46,261 nt of DNA. Source: a virus. This document shows positions 9,561 through 16,811 of the stretch, piece by piece. The DNA lies in IMG/VR virus record IMGVR_UViG_3300010354_000149, positions 1 to 46,261 of that record; one strand, 5' to 3'. Position 1 is the stretch's first letter. Each line of letters begins with the position of its first letter. The translations under genes and the position numbers were made by a program. The notes under the pieces are model-generated. The model ran no database searches. It was not told the DNA's origin and was given only the letters and a program-made list of their open reading frames with translations.

Positions 9561-10184
9561 TCACAATTTATTATTATACCATTTCTCTTCTTTCCATGTC
9601 AAGCGTTTTTTGAGTTCCTTGTCAAATACCATCAGGTATCTATGCTTTCTACTACGATCTTTCCACTCACCACTAATACCTTTGACACTACCTCGTGAAT
9701 GTTTGGTTCCATCAGCATAATAAAAATCTTTTTTAGGATCTGTTAACCCATAGTAAGTAAAATTACAAGCTCTGTATATAATTCCAGAGTGGTGATTAGC
9801 ATCAGCGTAACTAAGAATACAACGAACGTGTGCATCTTTTCGAAACCTCTTTATACAACGACTGACGAACCAAGAAGTGATATTGTATTCTTCTTTCTGC
9901 AAATCAGGATGAACACAAAGTCTTGATAGTTCATAAAGACCGTCTTGTTCATGTCTTTTTAATCCAAAAGCACCAACTGCTATTTCTGGAACGGGGATCT
10001 TAGTAAAGACACAAGCAGCGAGACAGTTGCCAATATGCAAAAAATCAGAAACACTGGATTGGTATAAACCGTAGTTGTAACCACTTTTAAAATCCTTTGA
10101 CTCGTTTTTGAGATAGTGATAATTGTAAAGGAGATTTTTGATTTCTTCTTTACTTACTTTATCTATAAAATAGTCAGATTTCAT
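9561..10184 (-). CDS. Mom-like DNA-modification protein (GNAT-fold family)
   Basis: 207 residues. It matches the general pattern of phage Mu Mom and related phage proteins: GLYELSRLCVHPDL (residues 82-95), a SWFVSR helix, ILSYADANHHSGIIYRACNF (123-142), YYGLTD, an HSRG segment near 162 and a closing KHRYLMVFD. Mu Mom modifies adenine in phage DNA and protects it from restriction; whether this protein does the same is inference. It may instead be a GNAT-like enzyme on another substrate. It is the last gene of an island with two tRNAs behind a sigma70-type promoter, and is followed by a terminator. The start overlaps no other gene and lies 10 bases from the previous stop. Confidence 0.65.
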   Translation of the reverse strand: MKSDYFIDKVSKEEIKNLLYNYHYLKNESKDFKSGYNYGLYQSSVSDFLHIGNCLAACVFTKIPVPEIAVGAFGLKRHEQDGLYELSRLCVHPDLQKEEYNITSWFVSRCIKRFRKDAHVRCILSYADANHHSGIIYRACNFTYYGLTDPKKDFYYADGTKHSRGSVKGISGEWKDRSRKHRYLMVFDKELKKRLTWKEEKWYNNKL

Positions 10185-10193
10185 TAAATATTT

Positions 10194-10367
10194 TTATTCA
10201 CTTTGTTTGCATTTTAACATATATTCTACTGTATTTGCCACATCATTCATTGCATTATGAAGAAGTGGTTGTTGCCCAGATTCTTGTTTTACAATAGGTC
10301 TCGAATCGTCGGTAAGAATCCAACGCCACTGCTTCATAGATTCACAATACCAAAGTTGAATTTTCAT
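10194..10367 (-). CDS. Small conserved phage protein
   Basis: A 57-residue frame, MKIQLWYCESMKQWRWILTD..., ending NAMNDVANTVEYMLKCKQSE. The Trp-rich start and the amphipathic AMNDVANTVEYML helix look constrained, and I believe similar small proteins are frequent in T4-like cyanophages. It fills the gap between tRNA-Thr and the Mom-like gene in the same direction. Function unknown. Confidence 0.65.
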   Translation of the reverse strand: MKIQLWYCESMKQWRWILTDDSRPIVKQESGQQPLLHNAMNDVANTVEYMLKCKQSE

Positions 10368-10388
10368 TTATAGTTTTATGAGAACTAA

Positions 10389-10461
10389 AGCCCCCATTCG
10401 GAATCGAACCGAAAATCTTCCGCTTACAAGGCGGATGCAGTAACCGTTATGCTATAAGGGC
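10389..10461 (-). tRNA. tRNA-Thr (anticodon UGU)
   Basis: 73 bases that fold as a full cloverleaf: acceptor GCCCTTA / TGGGGGC (two G-U pairs), anticodon stem TCCGC/GCGGA around loop CTTGTAA, and T-loop GGTTCGATTCC. The CCA end is not encoded. UGU reads ACA and ACN codons, common in AT-rich phage genes, so it probably offsets codon-use differences from the host. Confidence 0.93.
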
Positions 10462-10462
10462 A

Positions 10463-10732
10463 TCAATCAGCAGGCATTATTTCTGGATTTTCCAGTTCAA
10501 CTTCAAACATAAGAGGATGGCATTCTTCACACATCAAATAATATGATGCCTGATATAGATGTTCTGGTTCAAAGCGTTTTTCTTTGTCTGCTAATTCTAT
10601 GAGTTCCAAATCATACATAAGACTATCTGGAACGTCATCAAAAGTAAATGGTATATTCTGAATGAAATACATTAAGACCAATTGAGATCCTTTATTATAC
10701 CAAACATATTTGGCATCAATTCGGTATTTCAT
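10463..10732 (-). CDS. Hypothetical protein between two tRNAs
   Basis: 89 residues, acidic, starting MKYRIDAKYVWYNKGSQLVLMYFIQN and ending PLMFEVELENPEIMPAD; a CEEC pair lies near residue 70. Soluble. The stop is one base from tRNA-Thr, so gene and tRNA are surely co-transcribed. I do not recognise the family beyond its small, acidic cyanophage type. Confidence 0.6.
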   Translation of the reverse strand: MKYRIDAKYVWYNKGSQLVLMYFIQNIPFTFDDVPDSLMYDLELIELADKEKRFEPEHLYQASYYLMCEECHPLMFEVELENPEIMPAD

Positions 10733-10779
10733 AGGAAATTTCCTACTTTTGTTTATTTAGAGAGTATTTATTTCTCTAA

Positions 10780-10854
10780 TACTGGTGGTGAGATTCGAAC
10801 TCACACTGTTCAGATTTTGAGTCTGCTGCCTCCTGCCAATTGGGCTACACCAGC
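10780..10854 (-). tRNA. tRNA-Leu (anticodon CAA), short variable loop
   Basis: 75 bases with acceptor GCTGGTG / CACCAGT (first pair G-U), D stem GCC/GGC, anticodon loop CTCAAAA giving CAA, and T arm GTGAG-TTCGAAT-CTCAC. The anticodon reads UUG (Leu). The variable region is only about five bases (ACAGT), whereas bacterial tRNA-Leu normally has a long variable arm. The first anticodon-stem pair is a G-A mismatch. CCA is not encoded. Confidence 0.85.
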
Positions 10855-10859
10855 AAAAA

Positions 10860-11069
10860 CTAAGGGTTTTTGTATATTGGTGGATTATACTTTAAATACT
10901 CAAAAAAAGTCAATCGCATTTCTTTTTGTGACATTCCACAGTGTTTTGCTGCCTCAGGAAGGTTCATTTTAGAATGAAATAAACCTTCATTCGATTCTTT
11001 TACATTTTGAGGTGTTGTTTTGACTGGAGTATCTCTTAATTTAGAATATATAATTTTGTAAGAATTCAT
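10860..11069 (-). CDS. Small protein, possible DNA-binding helix
   Basis: 69 residues. The C-terminal part (LPEAAKHCGMSQKEMRLTFFEYLKYNPP) resembles a helix-turn-helix-like pattern and looks conserved; the first half is basic and polar. It lies directly upstream of tRNA-Leu on the same strand in the promoter-driven island. Function is unknown; a regulatory role is a guess from the helix pattern. Confidence 0.6.
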   Translation of the reverse strand: MNSYKIIYSKLRDTPVKTTPQNVKESNEGLFHSKMNLPEAAKHCGMSQKEMRLTFFEYLKYNPPIYKNP

Positions 11070-11104
11070 ACTTTTTTAAGTAAATTTTGGAAATATGATA
11101 AAAT

Positions 11105-11287
11105 TTAGAGGGGATTTGCGTATGAGAGAGTATTTTCATCTAAAGTAGCACGAACAAAGGAAAGTACATTCATAAATTCTTCCACTGTTTCGCATACTAC
11201 TTCTTTAGTTGCTCCTTCATCTGAATAAAGATAAACTGTTCGTTTAATGGGATCTACGACGCAACGTGTAAGATATTCATCGTTCAT
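11105..11287 (-). CDS. Small hypothetical protein, first gene of the tRNA/Mom-like island
   Basis: 60 residues: MNDEYLTRCVVDPIKRTVYLYSDEG, then VVCETVEEFMNVLSFVRATL. Compact alpha/beta pattern, no recognised motif. It is the first gene after a strong sigma70-type promoter (TTGACA-17-TATGAT), with its start about 20 bases from the predicted transcription start, so it is probably an early gene. Confidence 0.6.
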   Translation of the reverse strand: MNDEYLTRCVVDPIKRTVYLYSDEGATKEVVCETVEEFMNVLSFVRATLDENTLSYANPL

Positions 11288-11313
11288 TTAGATCTTTTCG
11301 TGATTACCCATGT

Positions 11314-11342
11314 ATCATAGCAGATTTTAGAGAGGGTGTCAA
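11314..11342 (-). promoter_or_regulatory. Sigma70-type promoter of the tRNA/Mom-like island
   Basis: Minus strand has TTGACA, a 17-base spacer, then TATGAT, close to the bacterial consensus. It lies directly after the stop of a late fibre gene (11349) and 27 bases before the first gene of the island. This suggests early transcription by the unmodified host polymerase. Confidence 0.75.
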
Positions 11343-11348
11343 GTAACA

Positions 11349-12047
11349 TTAGTAACTTCCAACTATAGTGCCGTTCATATTAAAAATACTTATCAGTAAT
11401 CCACTGACAGTGGTAATGGTTATTGTTCCATTCGTAATTGTTCCTGCCGAATGAACTATTGTTGGAACTGCGGCGTGACCAGTTGTTGTCGTGCTTGTTC
11501 TAATGATTAGCGATCTACTCCCACCCCCTACGTTTCTAGCAACAATATCAAATTTTTTGCCAGGAGTAAAATTTGATATATTCACCGCAGTTGAGTTTGT
11601 ATCATAAGTAATATAATGAAATGAAGTTGTGTTTGAATCGACAGTTGAAGTATTTGACCCGGCATAAACTGCAGTAGTTCCCGTAGAAACATAAGCAGAT
11701 GCGGTAACAATACCAGAAACGTTAAGTTGTTGTGATATCAGAGTTGTTGTACTAGTAATACCAAGGGTAGAGATTCCAGTTACCGTTAATTGAGTAACTG
11801 ATGAAATACCACCTATAACATTTTCTGAAGTTGTTGAAGTTCCATTAATTTGTGGTGCAGTTAATATTCCAGTAACATTAACATTTGTTCCATTAATTTG
11901 TGGTGCAGTTAATATTCCAGTAACATTAACATTTGTTCCATTAATTTGTGGTGCAGTTAATATTCCAGTAACATTAACATTTAACGCTTCCAAGTCATTA
12001 ATTTCTTGTGGATTGGAATCACTAAAATAAAGTTTTGCTTTTGTCAT
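11349..12047 (-). CDS. Fibre-like structural protein with triple 16-residue repeat
   Basis: 232 residues. Residues 23-70 are three identical copies of NVNVTGILTAPQINGT, followed by beta-rich sequence (LTVTGISTLGITSTTTLISQ, FDIVARNVGGGSRSLIIRTS). The repeat is of the beta-helix/fibre type seen across cyanophage fibres. A ribosome site GGAG lies just upstream of ATG 12047, four bases after the stop of the upstream gene. Probably an appendage of tail or baseplate. Confidence 0.65.
   Translation of the reverse strand: MTKAKLYFSDSNPQEINDLEALNVNVTGILTAPQINGTNVNVTGILTAPQINGTNVNVTGILTAPQINGTSTTSENVIGGISSVTQLTVTGISTLGITSTTTLISQQLNVSGIVTASAYVSTGTTAVYAGSNTSTVDSNTTSFHYITYDTNSTAVNISNFTPGKKFDIVARNVGGGSRSLIIRTSTTTTGHAAVPTIVHSAGTITNGTITITTVSGLLISIFNMNGTIVGSY
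11838..11981 (-). repeat. Three 48-bp tandem repeats inside a fibre gene
   Basis: The three copies encode identical 16-residue units and are nearly identical in DNA, which suggests recent duplication. Copy number could change by slippage or recombination and alter fibre length. Confidence 0.9.
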
Positions 12048-12051
12048 TTAT

Positions 12052-13131
12052 TTACTCCTTTACATCGTAATGATATCCGGCGATTGATCTTTCGGAATTA
12101 TTGCCGGGATAATCATCAATTGTTCCCTCGTATTCGGGAATTAATTTTTCCGTATCTTTTCTTTCTGCCATTATGTAGTAAAAACAGTCAATTGGCATTC
12201 CTCCTTTTGCTTGAAGATATACTTTGTTGTAATCCCATCTCTTAACTATTACATCTTGATGAGCACCAATTGATGTTAAATTAACTGTAATAGTATCAAT
12301 ATCCACTAGACCTTTCCAATAATTGGGGAGAAGGATTTCGGTTTTATTTTTAATTCTTCCGCGAATATAAACTGAAGCCTCTGGACCTTCTACACAGGCA
12401 TGAGTTAATCTCCAATTTTCTTTTGTTGGATGGGGAATATCAAAGTTTTTCTTTGCGGAAAGAATATGAGCTCCGCACTGAGATTTTACTTCTCCTTCAG
12501 CAGTAATATTTCCAGTAGCAACAACGTCTGATCCTACAATTACATTTTGTCTAATTACAATATCATCGTTAAAATCTGCTTTTCCAACTACAGATAACCG
12601 ATCTTTAATCCTATGATATCCATAAACATCAACATCTCCAATAAAAATAGCAGCAGATTCGGAATATGTCACAATAACGTCAGTAGTTCCCGCACCACAC
12701 GCTTTGTTTTGTGTAGTCCAATATCCGTAAGAACCGGTATCAGTAACTTCAACACCAGCTCTTACCACGAAAGGATATGGGTGTGCTAGTTCTTCTTCAT
12801 ATTTTTCCGCCCCTATTCCAGTAACACCACAAGGACTAATTTCCCATTCTGGAATATATTTAATCCTTTCGTCACATATAAATGGAAGTGGAGAGTCTGT
12901 ATTTTTTAAAGGACCAATCATCACAGCTCCTTCTGGTTTGGGAGTGGGAGATGTAAATGGTTCAACTATATCTGGATGAAATATTTTATCATCACCAAAT
13001 TGAACTGGGCTCTGAAAATAAGCAGAACCATTAATACTATTTTTTTGTCTACCTAGTGCTTCTGGCGTTGTAGGGTCTTTCGTTACATGCAGCTGACCAG
13101 TAATTAATTCAAAATCACTTGAACTTGACAT
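12052..13131 (-). CDS. Tail fibre-like protein with conserved C-terminal domain
   Basis: 359 residues. The N-terminal half mixes short beta stretches; the middle has fibre repeats (RLSVVGKADFNDDIVIRQNV, then VGSDVVATGNITAEGEV). The C-terminal 140 residues (FDIPHPTKENWRLTHACVEG, VYIRGRIKNKTEILLPNYWK) form a conserved module found at the end of several cyanophage structural proteins. That placement recalls a fibre-tip or folding domain, but I see no catalytic dyad. It sits at the end of the hub cluster, so attachment to the baseplate is likely. Confidence 0.65.
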   Translation of the reverse strand: MSSSSDFELITGQLHVTKDPTTPEALGRQKNSINGSAYFQSPVQFGDDKIFHPDIVEPFTSPTPKPEGAVMIGPLKNTDSPLPFICDERIKYIPEWEISPCGVTGIGAEKYEEELAHPYPFVVRAGVEVTDTGSYGYWTTQNKACGAGTTDVIVTYSESAAIFIGDVDVYGYHRIKDRLSVVGKADFNDDIVIRQNVIVGSDVVATGNITAEGEVKSQCGAHILSAKKNFDIPHPTKENWRLTHACVEGPEASVYIRGRIKNKTEILLPNYWKGLVDIDTITVNLTSIGAHQDVIVKRWDYNKVYLQAKGGMPIDCFYYIMAERKDTEKLIPEYEGTIDDYPGNNSERSIAGYHYDVKE

Positions 13132-13135
13132 AAGA

Positions 13136-13714
13136 TTATAATGGGAATTTTTGTGACAGTTGGGCTAAATTATCTAAAATTGGAAGAGTTGGTGGTTTAA
13201 TCGCACTGGTTGAAGTCATCTTCTGGATACTCCCGCCAAAAATCTTCATAATATTTATCGCACTTTGAGTCATTTCTCCATCAGAAAACATCGCAATTGT
13301 TTCACTTGCGTTTGCTGTGAATTTTTTTGTTTCAATATTTACACTTTCATTAGAAATAATATTAACAACTCCCGTTGTTGAATCTGGACCTCGGGCAATA
13401 ATATCAATATTTTCTGCTTCTAGTCTTAGTCTTCCCTTAGTTTGGATTAAAATGTCACTTCGATCTGCATTTAACCACATTCCAATCTGATCTTTTTCAA
13501 TATCGTCACCGCATTTGACTTGATACCGACCTCTACATCTTGAAGTTATCCATCGTTTTCTTGGTTCTGTTTGGTCAATTGAAATATACTCCAGAGACTC
13601 TTGCCCCTGAATCATTATAGAAGACTTAACTTGGTCATTGTGAATGTGACCGTATGATAATTGACCATCCGGTGTTCCTAGTCTTTTAGTGTTTCGATTT
13701 TCTGATAAACTCAT
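13136..13714 (-). CDS. Baseplate spike/beta-helix protein, gp5 C-terminus-like
   Basis: 192 residues. The centre has short repeating beta strands (ADRSDILIQTKGRLRLEAEN, VVNIISNESVNIETKKFTAN) like the triple-stranded beta-helix that forms the T4 gp5 needle. It overlaps the upstream hub gene by four bases and lies five genes after the gp27-like gene. I infer it builds all or part of the membrane-puncturing spike, with the OB-fold part encoded separately at 15.9-16.6 kb. Confidence 0.55.
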   Translation of the reverse strand: MSLSENRNTKRLGTPDGQLSYGHIHNDQVKSSIMIQGQESLEYISIDQTEPRKRWITSRCRGRYQVKCGDDIEKDQIGMWLNADRSDILIQTKGRLRLEAENIDIIARGPDSTTGVVNIISNESVNIETKKFTANASETIAMFSDGEMTQSAINIMKIFGGSIQKMTSTSAIKPPTLPILDNLAQLSQKFPL

Positions 13715-14865
13715 TGTGGTACTCTAAAGAAAGGCCTGGGGGTTGTTATTTTTCCTACGCAATCAACAACGGAAATAAGTTGAGTTCCTGAAGGAATGAC
13801 TGCTAGGTTTGGGATATCAGCAATCGGTATAATTTTAAGAACAGGAATTAATTTAGCGTTGTATCCCCTAGGAGAATTTATAATAATTTTTGGGAGGTCT
13901 ATAAATCCAATACCGGGATTAACTACGTTAATTTTTGCTATTTCTCCTCTTTGATTAATCACTGGTTCCAAAATTGCACCATTATTGGGAACAACTTCCA
14001 GTGTATCTCCTGGTTCATATCCAAACCCAGGATCAAGAATATATATCTCATCAATTTGAGTTACTACTGGGTAAGTAACTGGTTTTGGGGGAGGTTTTGG
14101 TGGGAAAAGGATGTCTCCTGGTTGTAAATTTATGGTATTGCCCTCGGGATCAGGAACAATATAATATCTTCCATCTGCTTTTTTTACATAATATTCATTT
14201 GGATATTTCCAAATTCTTCCATTACCACCTAAAGATCCATCTGGCGCTGACAAATATCCATTGCCGGGAGACAAAACAACAATATTTTTAATTCTTAATT
14301 TAGTTTTCTTTGGTTCTCTTGAGGATCTTTCTGTTGATGTTTGCTGATATGGATCCATTTGAACTAATAATTTACTTCCAGAACCAACTCCACCCTCGTC
14401 TACAAGACTTGCTGTTGGTGCTGTGTCATAATTAAAACCGGAATTTATTATATCAAAACCTATCACTGAACTTGAAACAGGACTAATGACAGCATTTGCC
14501 ATTGCACCCAATCCACTTCCCCCGAATATTTGAACTCTTGGGGGACCAAGAGGTTGAGGATCTGTGGGGCAATTAGGGGCGCCACTTCCGCCAGAAGGAG
14601 CACTTGGAAGAGTATCAACAATTGTTAATTTATTTACATCCGAAATTAACAATTCTCTTAGATATCCATTTCCATCCTGAAAATAAAATATCTGATCCGA
14701 TTTAATATTAGCAATAGAATTTGCTTCTTTGCGAGTAATATCGTTAACTTTTACTCCATCCAGATCATAAAAAGAAAGACGAATTGGATCATTTGAATTT
14801 CCCCTAAATTCCTTTCTTTTTTTATTTTGCCTATCTACACCAAGATCTCTAAGTTGTTCTTCCAT
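13711..14865 (-). CDS. Baseplate-hub-associated protein with glycine-loop repeats
   Basis: 384 residues from the ATG at 14865 (a GTG at 14874 is an alternative). At least four repeats share the pattern [S/P]-G-x-G/N-Y/F: NSGFNYDTAP, SPGNGYLSAPDG, DPGFGYEPGDTLEV, NPGIGFIDLPKI. The same motif recurs in the 1978-residue structural protein. The ATG is two bases from the upstream stop, and the end overlaps the spike-like gene. Probably a beta-sandwich virion component near the hub; function unknown. Confidence 0.6.
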   Translation of the reverse strand: MEEQLRDLGVDRQNKKRKEFRGNSNDPIRLSFYDLDGVKVNDITRKEANSIANIKSDQIFYFQDGNGYLRELLISDVNKLTIVDTLPSAPSGGSGAPNCPTDPQPLGPPRVQIFGGSGLGAMANAVISPVSSSVIGFDIINSGFNYDTAPTASLVDEGGVGSGSKLLVQMDPYQQTSTERSSREPKKTKLRIKNIVVLSPGNGYLSAPDGSLGGNGRIWKYPNEYYVKKADGRYYIVPDPEGNTINLQPGDILFPPKPPPKPVTYPVVTQIDEIYILDPGFGYEPGDTLEVVPNNGAILEPVINQRGEIAKINVVNPGIGFIDLPKIIINSPRGYNAKLIPVLKIIPIADIPNLAVIPSGTQLISVVDCVGKITTPRPFFRVPQ

Positions 14866-14867
14866 AG

Positions 14868-15899
14868 TTACCACAATGTTAAATCATTTTTGCCAGGTGG
14901 AATATTTGCTTTAGAATCAGCAAGAGCCTGATCAATTCCAGTATTATCTGCAGATGCTACTCTAGAATCCTGAGACGCTGATGATTCTCCCTGACTAACA
15001 CCGGAAGTGTATTGTCCAGATTGAGCAGTACCTTCATCTGATGGAGATGCATATTCAGTTGCTGAGTTAGGAGCCGCTGGATCTCCTCCTTGCGGGTTAT
15101 TTTGTCCTGCTCCAGAAAGTGTAATCTCCTGAACTGATGGGCAAGCTTTGTCATCATCACATTTAAAAAAATTAAGAACTCCCGTAGCAAAATCTAAAGC
15201 ACTAAAAATACTACTGGCAATTCCTTGAACACTAGAAAAAACTCCTCCAAGAATTCCTGCAGCAAAATTTACTGCTGCAGTAATAGGACCTAAAATATTA
15301 TCCAACAAATTACTCACAAAATTTTCCACTAGGCACATTGGACCATTAACAAATTTATCCAACATTTGAAGTAGCAATTCTCCAACTATTCCAACAAGAC
15401 CTCTTATGATTTTCGCAAAAGCACAAGAAACCGCATTTAATCCTTTATTAAGATTATCAATAAAAGATGGCATTTCTCCTGGAAATAAAAATGGCAATCT
15501 TTTCTTTGCTTCATTTTGAATAGAATTTAAAGTCCAACCACGAACACGACTCATTATGTTTTTGACATAACCAGAAATGTCAATTGCAGAAAAGTTTATG
15601 ACTTTTTTAATAGATTTCCAAGGTTCTTCATTTTCATTTGTCAGAGCATCAAAAGCAGAATTGACACTTGAAAATCTTTTAATTCTTTCAATATCATTTT
15701 GAAGATTTTTAATCGTTCTTTGTATGCCCTTCATATCACTATTATCAGTTTTACAGGGGCTTTGAATATGAATAACTTTTTCAAGATCCAATTTTTGATC
15801 CCAAGCTGCTCTAGTGATTTCTTGGAAATCAACTGCTCTTGCTACAGGAATTGATGAGTGATTGACTCCTATTGATGGTGGTGCTCCAGGTGATGTCAT
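14868..15899 (-). CDS. Baseplate-hub cluster protein with hydrophobic centre
   Basis: 343 residues. The centre (about 130-240) is a run of amphipathic and hydrophobic helices (AFAKIIRGLVGIVGELLLQM, ITAAVNFAAGILGGVFSS) that could insert in membrane or pack in the tail lumen. A CDDDKAC segment and a Ser/Gly/Gln-rich low-complexity tail follow. The gene lies between the OB-fold hub gene and the glycine-loop-repeat gene. It may be a tail-ejected or membrane-interacting hub component; I do not recognise a named family. Confidence 0.55.
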   Translation of the reverse strand: MTSPGAPPSIGVNHSSIPVARAVDFQEITRAAWDQKLDLEKVIHIQSPCKTDNSDMKGIQRTIKNLQNDIERIKRFSSVNSAFDALTNENEEPWKSIKKVINFSAIDISGYVKNIMSRVRGWTLNSIQNEAKKRLPFLFPGEMPSFIDNLNKGLNAVSCAFAKIIRGLVGIVGELLLQMLDKFVNGPMCLVENFVSNLLDNILGPITAAVNFAAGILGGVFSSVQGIASSIFSALDFATGVLNFFKCDDDKACPSVQEITLSGAGQNNPQGGDPAAPNSATEYASPSDEGTAQSGQYTSGVSQGESSASQDSRVASADNTGIDQALADSKANIPPGKNDLTLW

Positions 15900-15911
15900 A
15901 GTATTATCTCC

Positions 15912-16595
15912 TTATCCGGGTGGAAGTTCTCCAGTTAATCCTATATAGTTCTCTTGGGCAATCAATGCTTGAGTTTCTGCATCTGCTGCTATGCTACCAA
16001 GTTGAGAACCTGCTGCTTCTCTTTCTGCTGTTCTTTGTCTTAGTTGATCTATTGTTAATGGGGTTTGTTGTTGAGGAACAGTTGTTGGAGCAGCATTAGA
16101 TGGTCGTTCAATTGGTTTGATTGTTTGTAAATAATCTGGAACAAAACATGATTGATATGTGTCATTAAATAATTGATGTGCTCCTATTGGCCCTTTGGGT
16201 TGTTGTTTAGGAACGTCATTATTTGTATTAGGTAAGATTCCAATAATATAAGGTTCTTGTCCTGCCATTCCATCACGATAAAATCCCCAAACAAGAGTTC
16301 CTGCCGAAAGTGTTGGGGTATCTGTAAATCCACCAAGACCACTTCCAGCAGTGGTTGGCAAAGATACAAATGCCATTGGTAATTGATCATCTGGAAGTTC
16401 TTCAGAATCTCCGCTGTGATAATTAAAAATTCTAATACGAACGCGACAAGGTCCTCCCCATCCTTTCTGATCTTTAGGATCAAGATGAGAAGCCTCAATA
16501 TTACCATGCCAAGAATCGCTACTTGCAACTCTACCAAACCATATTGGTAAAGATGTCGCTAAATTGGAATCATAATTTCCAGAATATTCATTCAT
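15912..16595 (-). CDS. Baseplate hub OB-fold protein, gp5 N-terminus-like
   Basis: 227 residues. The first 120 fit the gp5/VgrG OB-fold: WFGRVASSDSWHG, CRVRIRIFNYHSGDSEELPD, LPMAFVSLPTT, GTLVWGFYRDGMAGQEPYII, GILPNTN. No lysozyme domain follows, unlike T4 gp5, which has OB-fold, lysozyme and needle in one chain. The C-terminal part is Gln/Ala-rich. It overlaps the upstream gene by one base. Probably the hub ring that sits on the gp27-like trimer. Confidence 0.72.
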   Translation of the reverse strand: MNEYSGNYDSNLATSLPIWFGRVASSDSWHGNIEASHLDPKDQKGWGGPCRVRIRIFNYHSGDSEELPDDQLPMAFVSLPTTAGSGLGGFTDTPTLSAGTLVWGFYRDGMAGQEPYIIGILPNTNNDVPKQQPKGPIGAHQLFNDTYQSCFVPDYLQTIKPIERPSNAAPTTVPQQQTPLTIDQLRQRTAEREAAGSQLGSIAADAETQALIAQENYIGLTGELPPG

Positions 16596-16810
16596 TAGTC
16601 TTCATAAATTCTACATTCTAAAGAATCTGGATTAGCATCGCAATAAAGCTCAAGTGAAGTTGGATCATGATCATCATCTGGATGTTTAGATTGATATTGT
16701 TCAAGTGAGTCTAACTCATCTTCTAAGTGCCGCCGCCTTTGGGCACTTGTATTGGGGTTGTCAAGTTCATCCCGATCATCATTGATATGTTGCTGTAGTG
16801 TTCTTTCCAT
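16595..16810 (-). CDS. Small acidic protein between hub genes
   Basis: 71 residues, highly charged: MERTLQQHINDDRDELDNPN, a helical RRRHLEDELDSLEQYQSKHP and a Cys-bearing end (YCDANPDSLECRIYED). It lies one base after the gp27-like gene and overlaps the OB-fold gene by one base, so it belongs to the same unit. It could be an assembly chaperone or small virion part; function unknown. Confidence 0.6.
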   Translation of the reverse strand: MERTLQQHINDDRDELDNPNTSAQRRRHLEDELDSLEQYQSKHPDDDHDPTSLELYCDANPDSLECRIYED

Positions 16811-16811
16811 A

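Noticed and set aside
10682-10972. Plus-strand 96-residue frame across tRNA-Leu
   Set aside because: It covers a tRNA and two minus-strand genes; composition is not protein-like. Antisense shadow.
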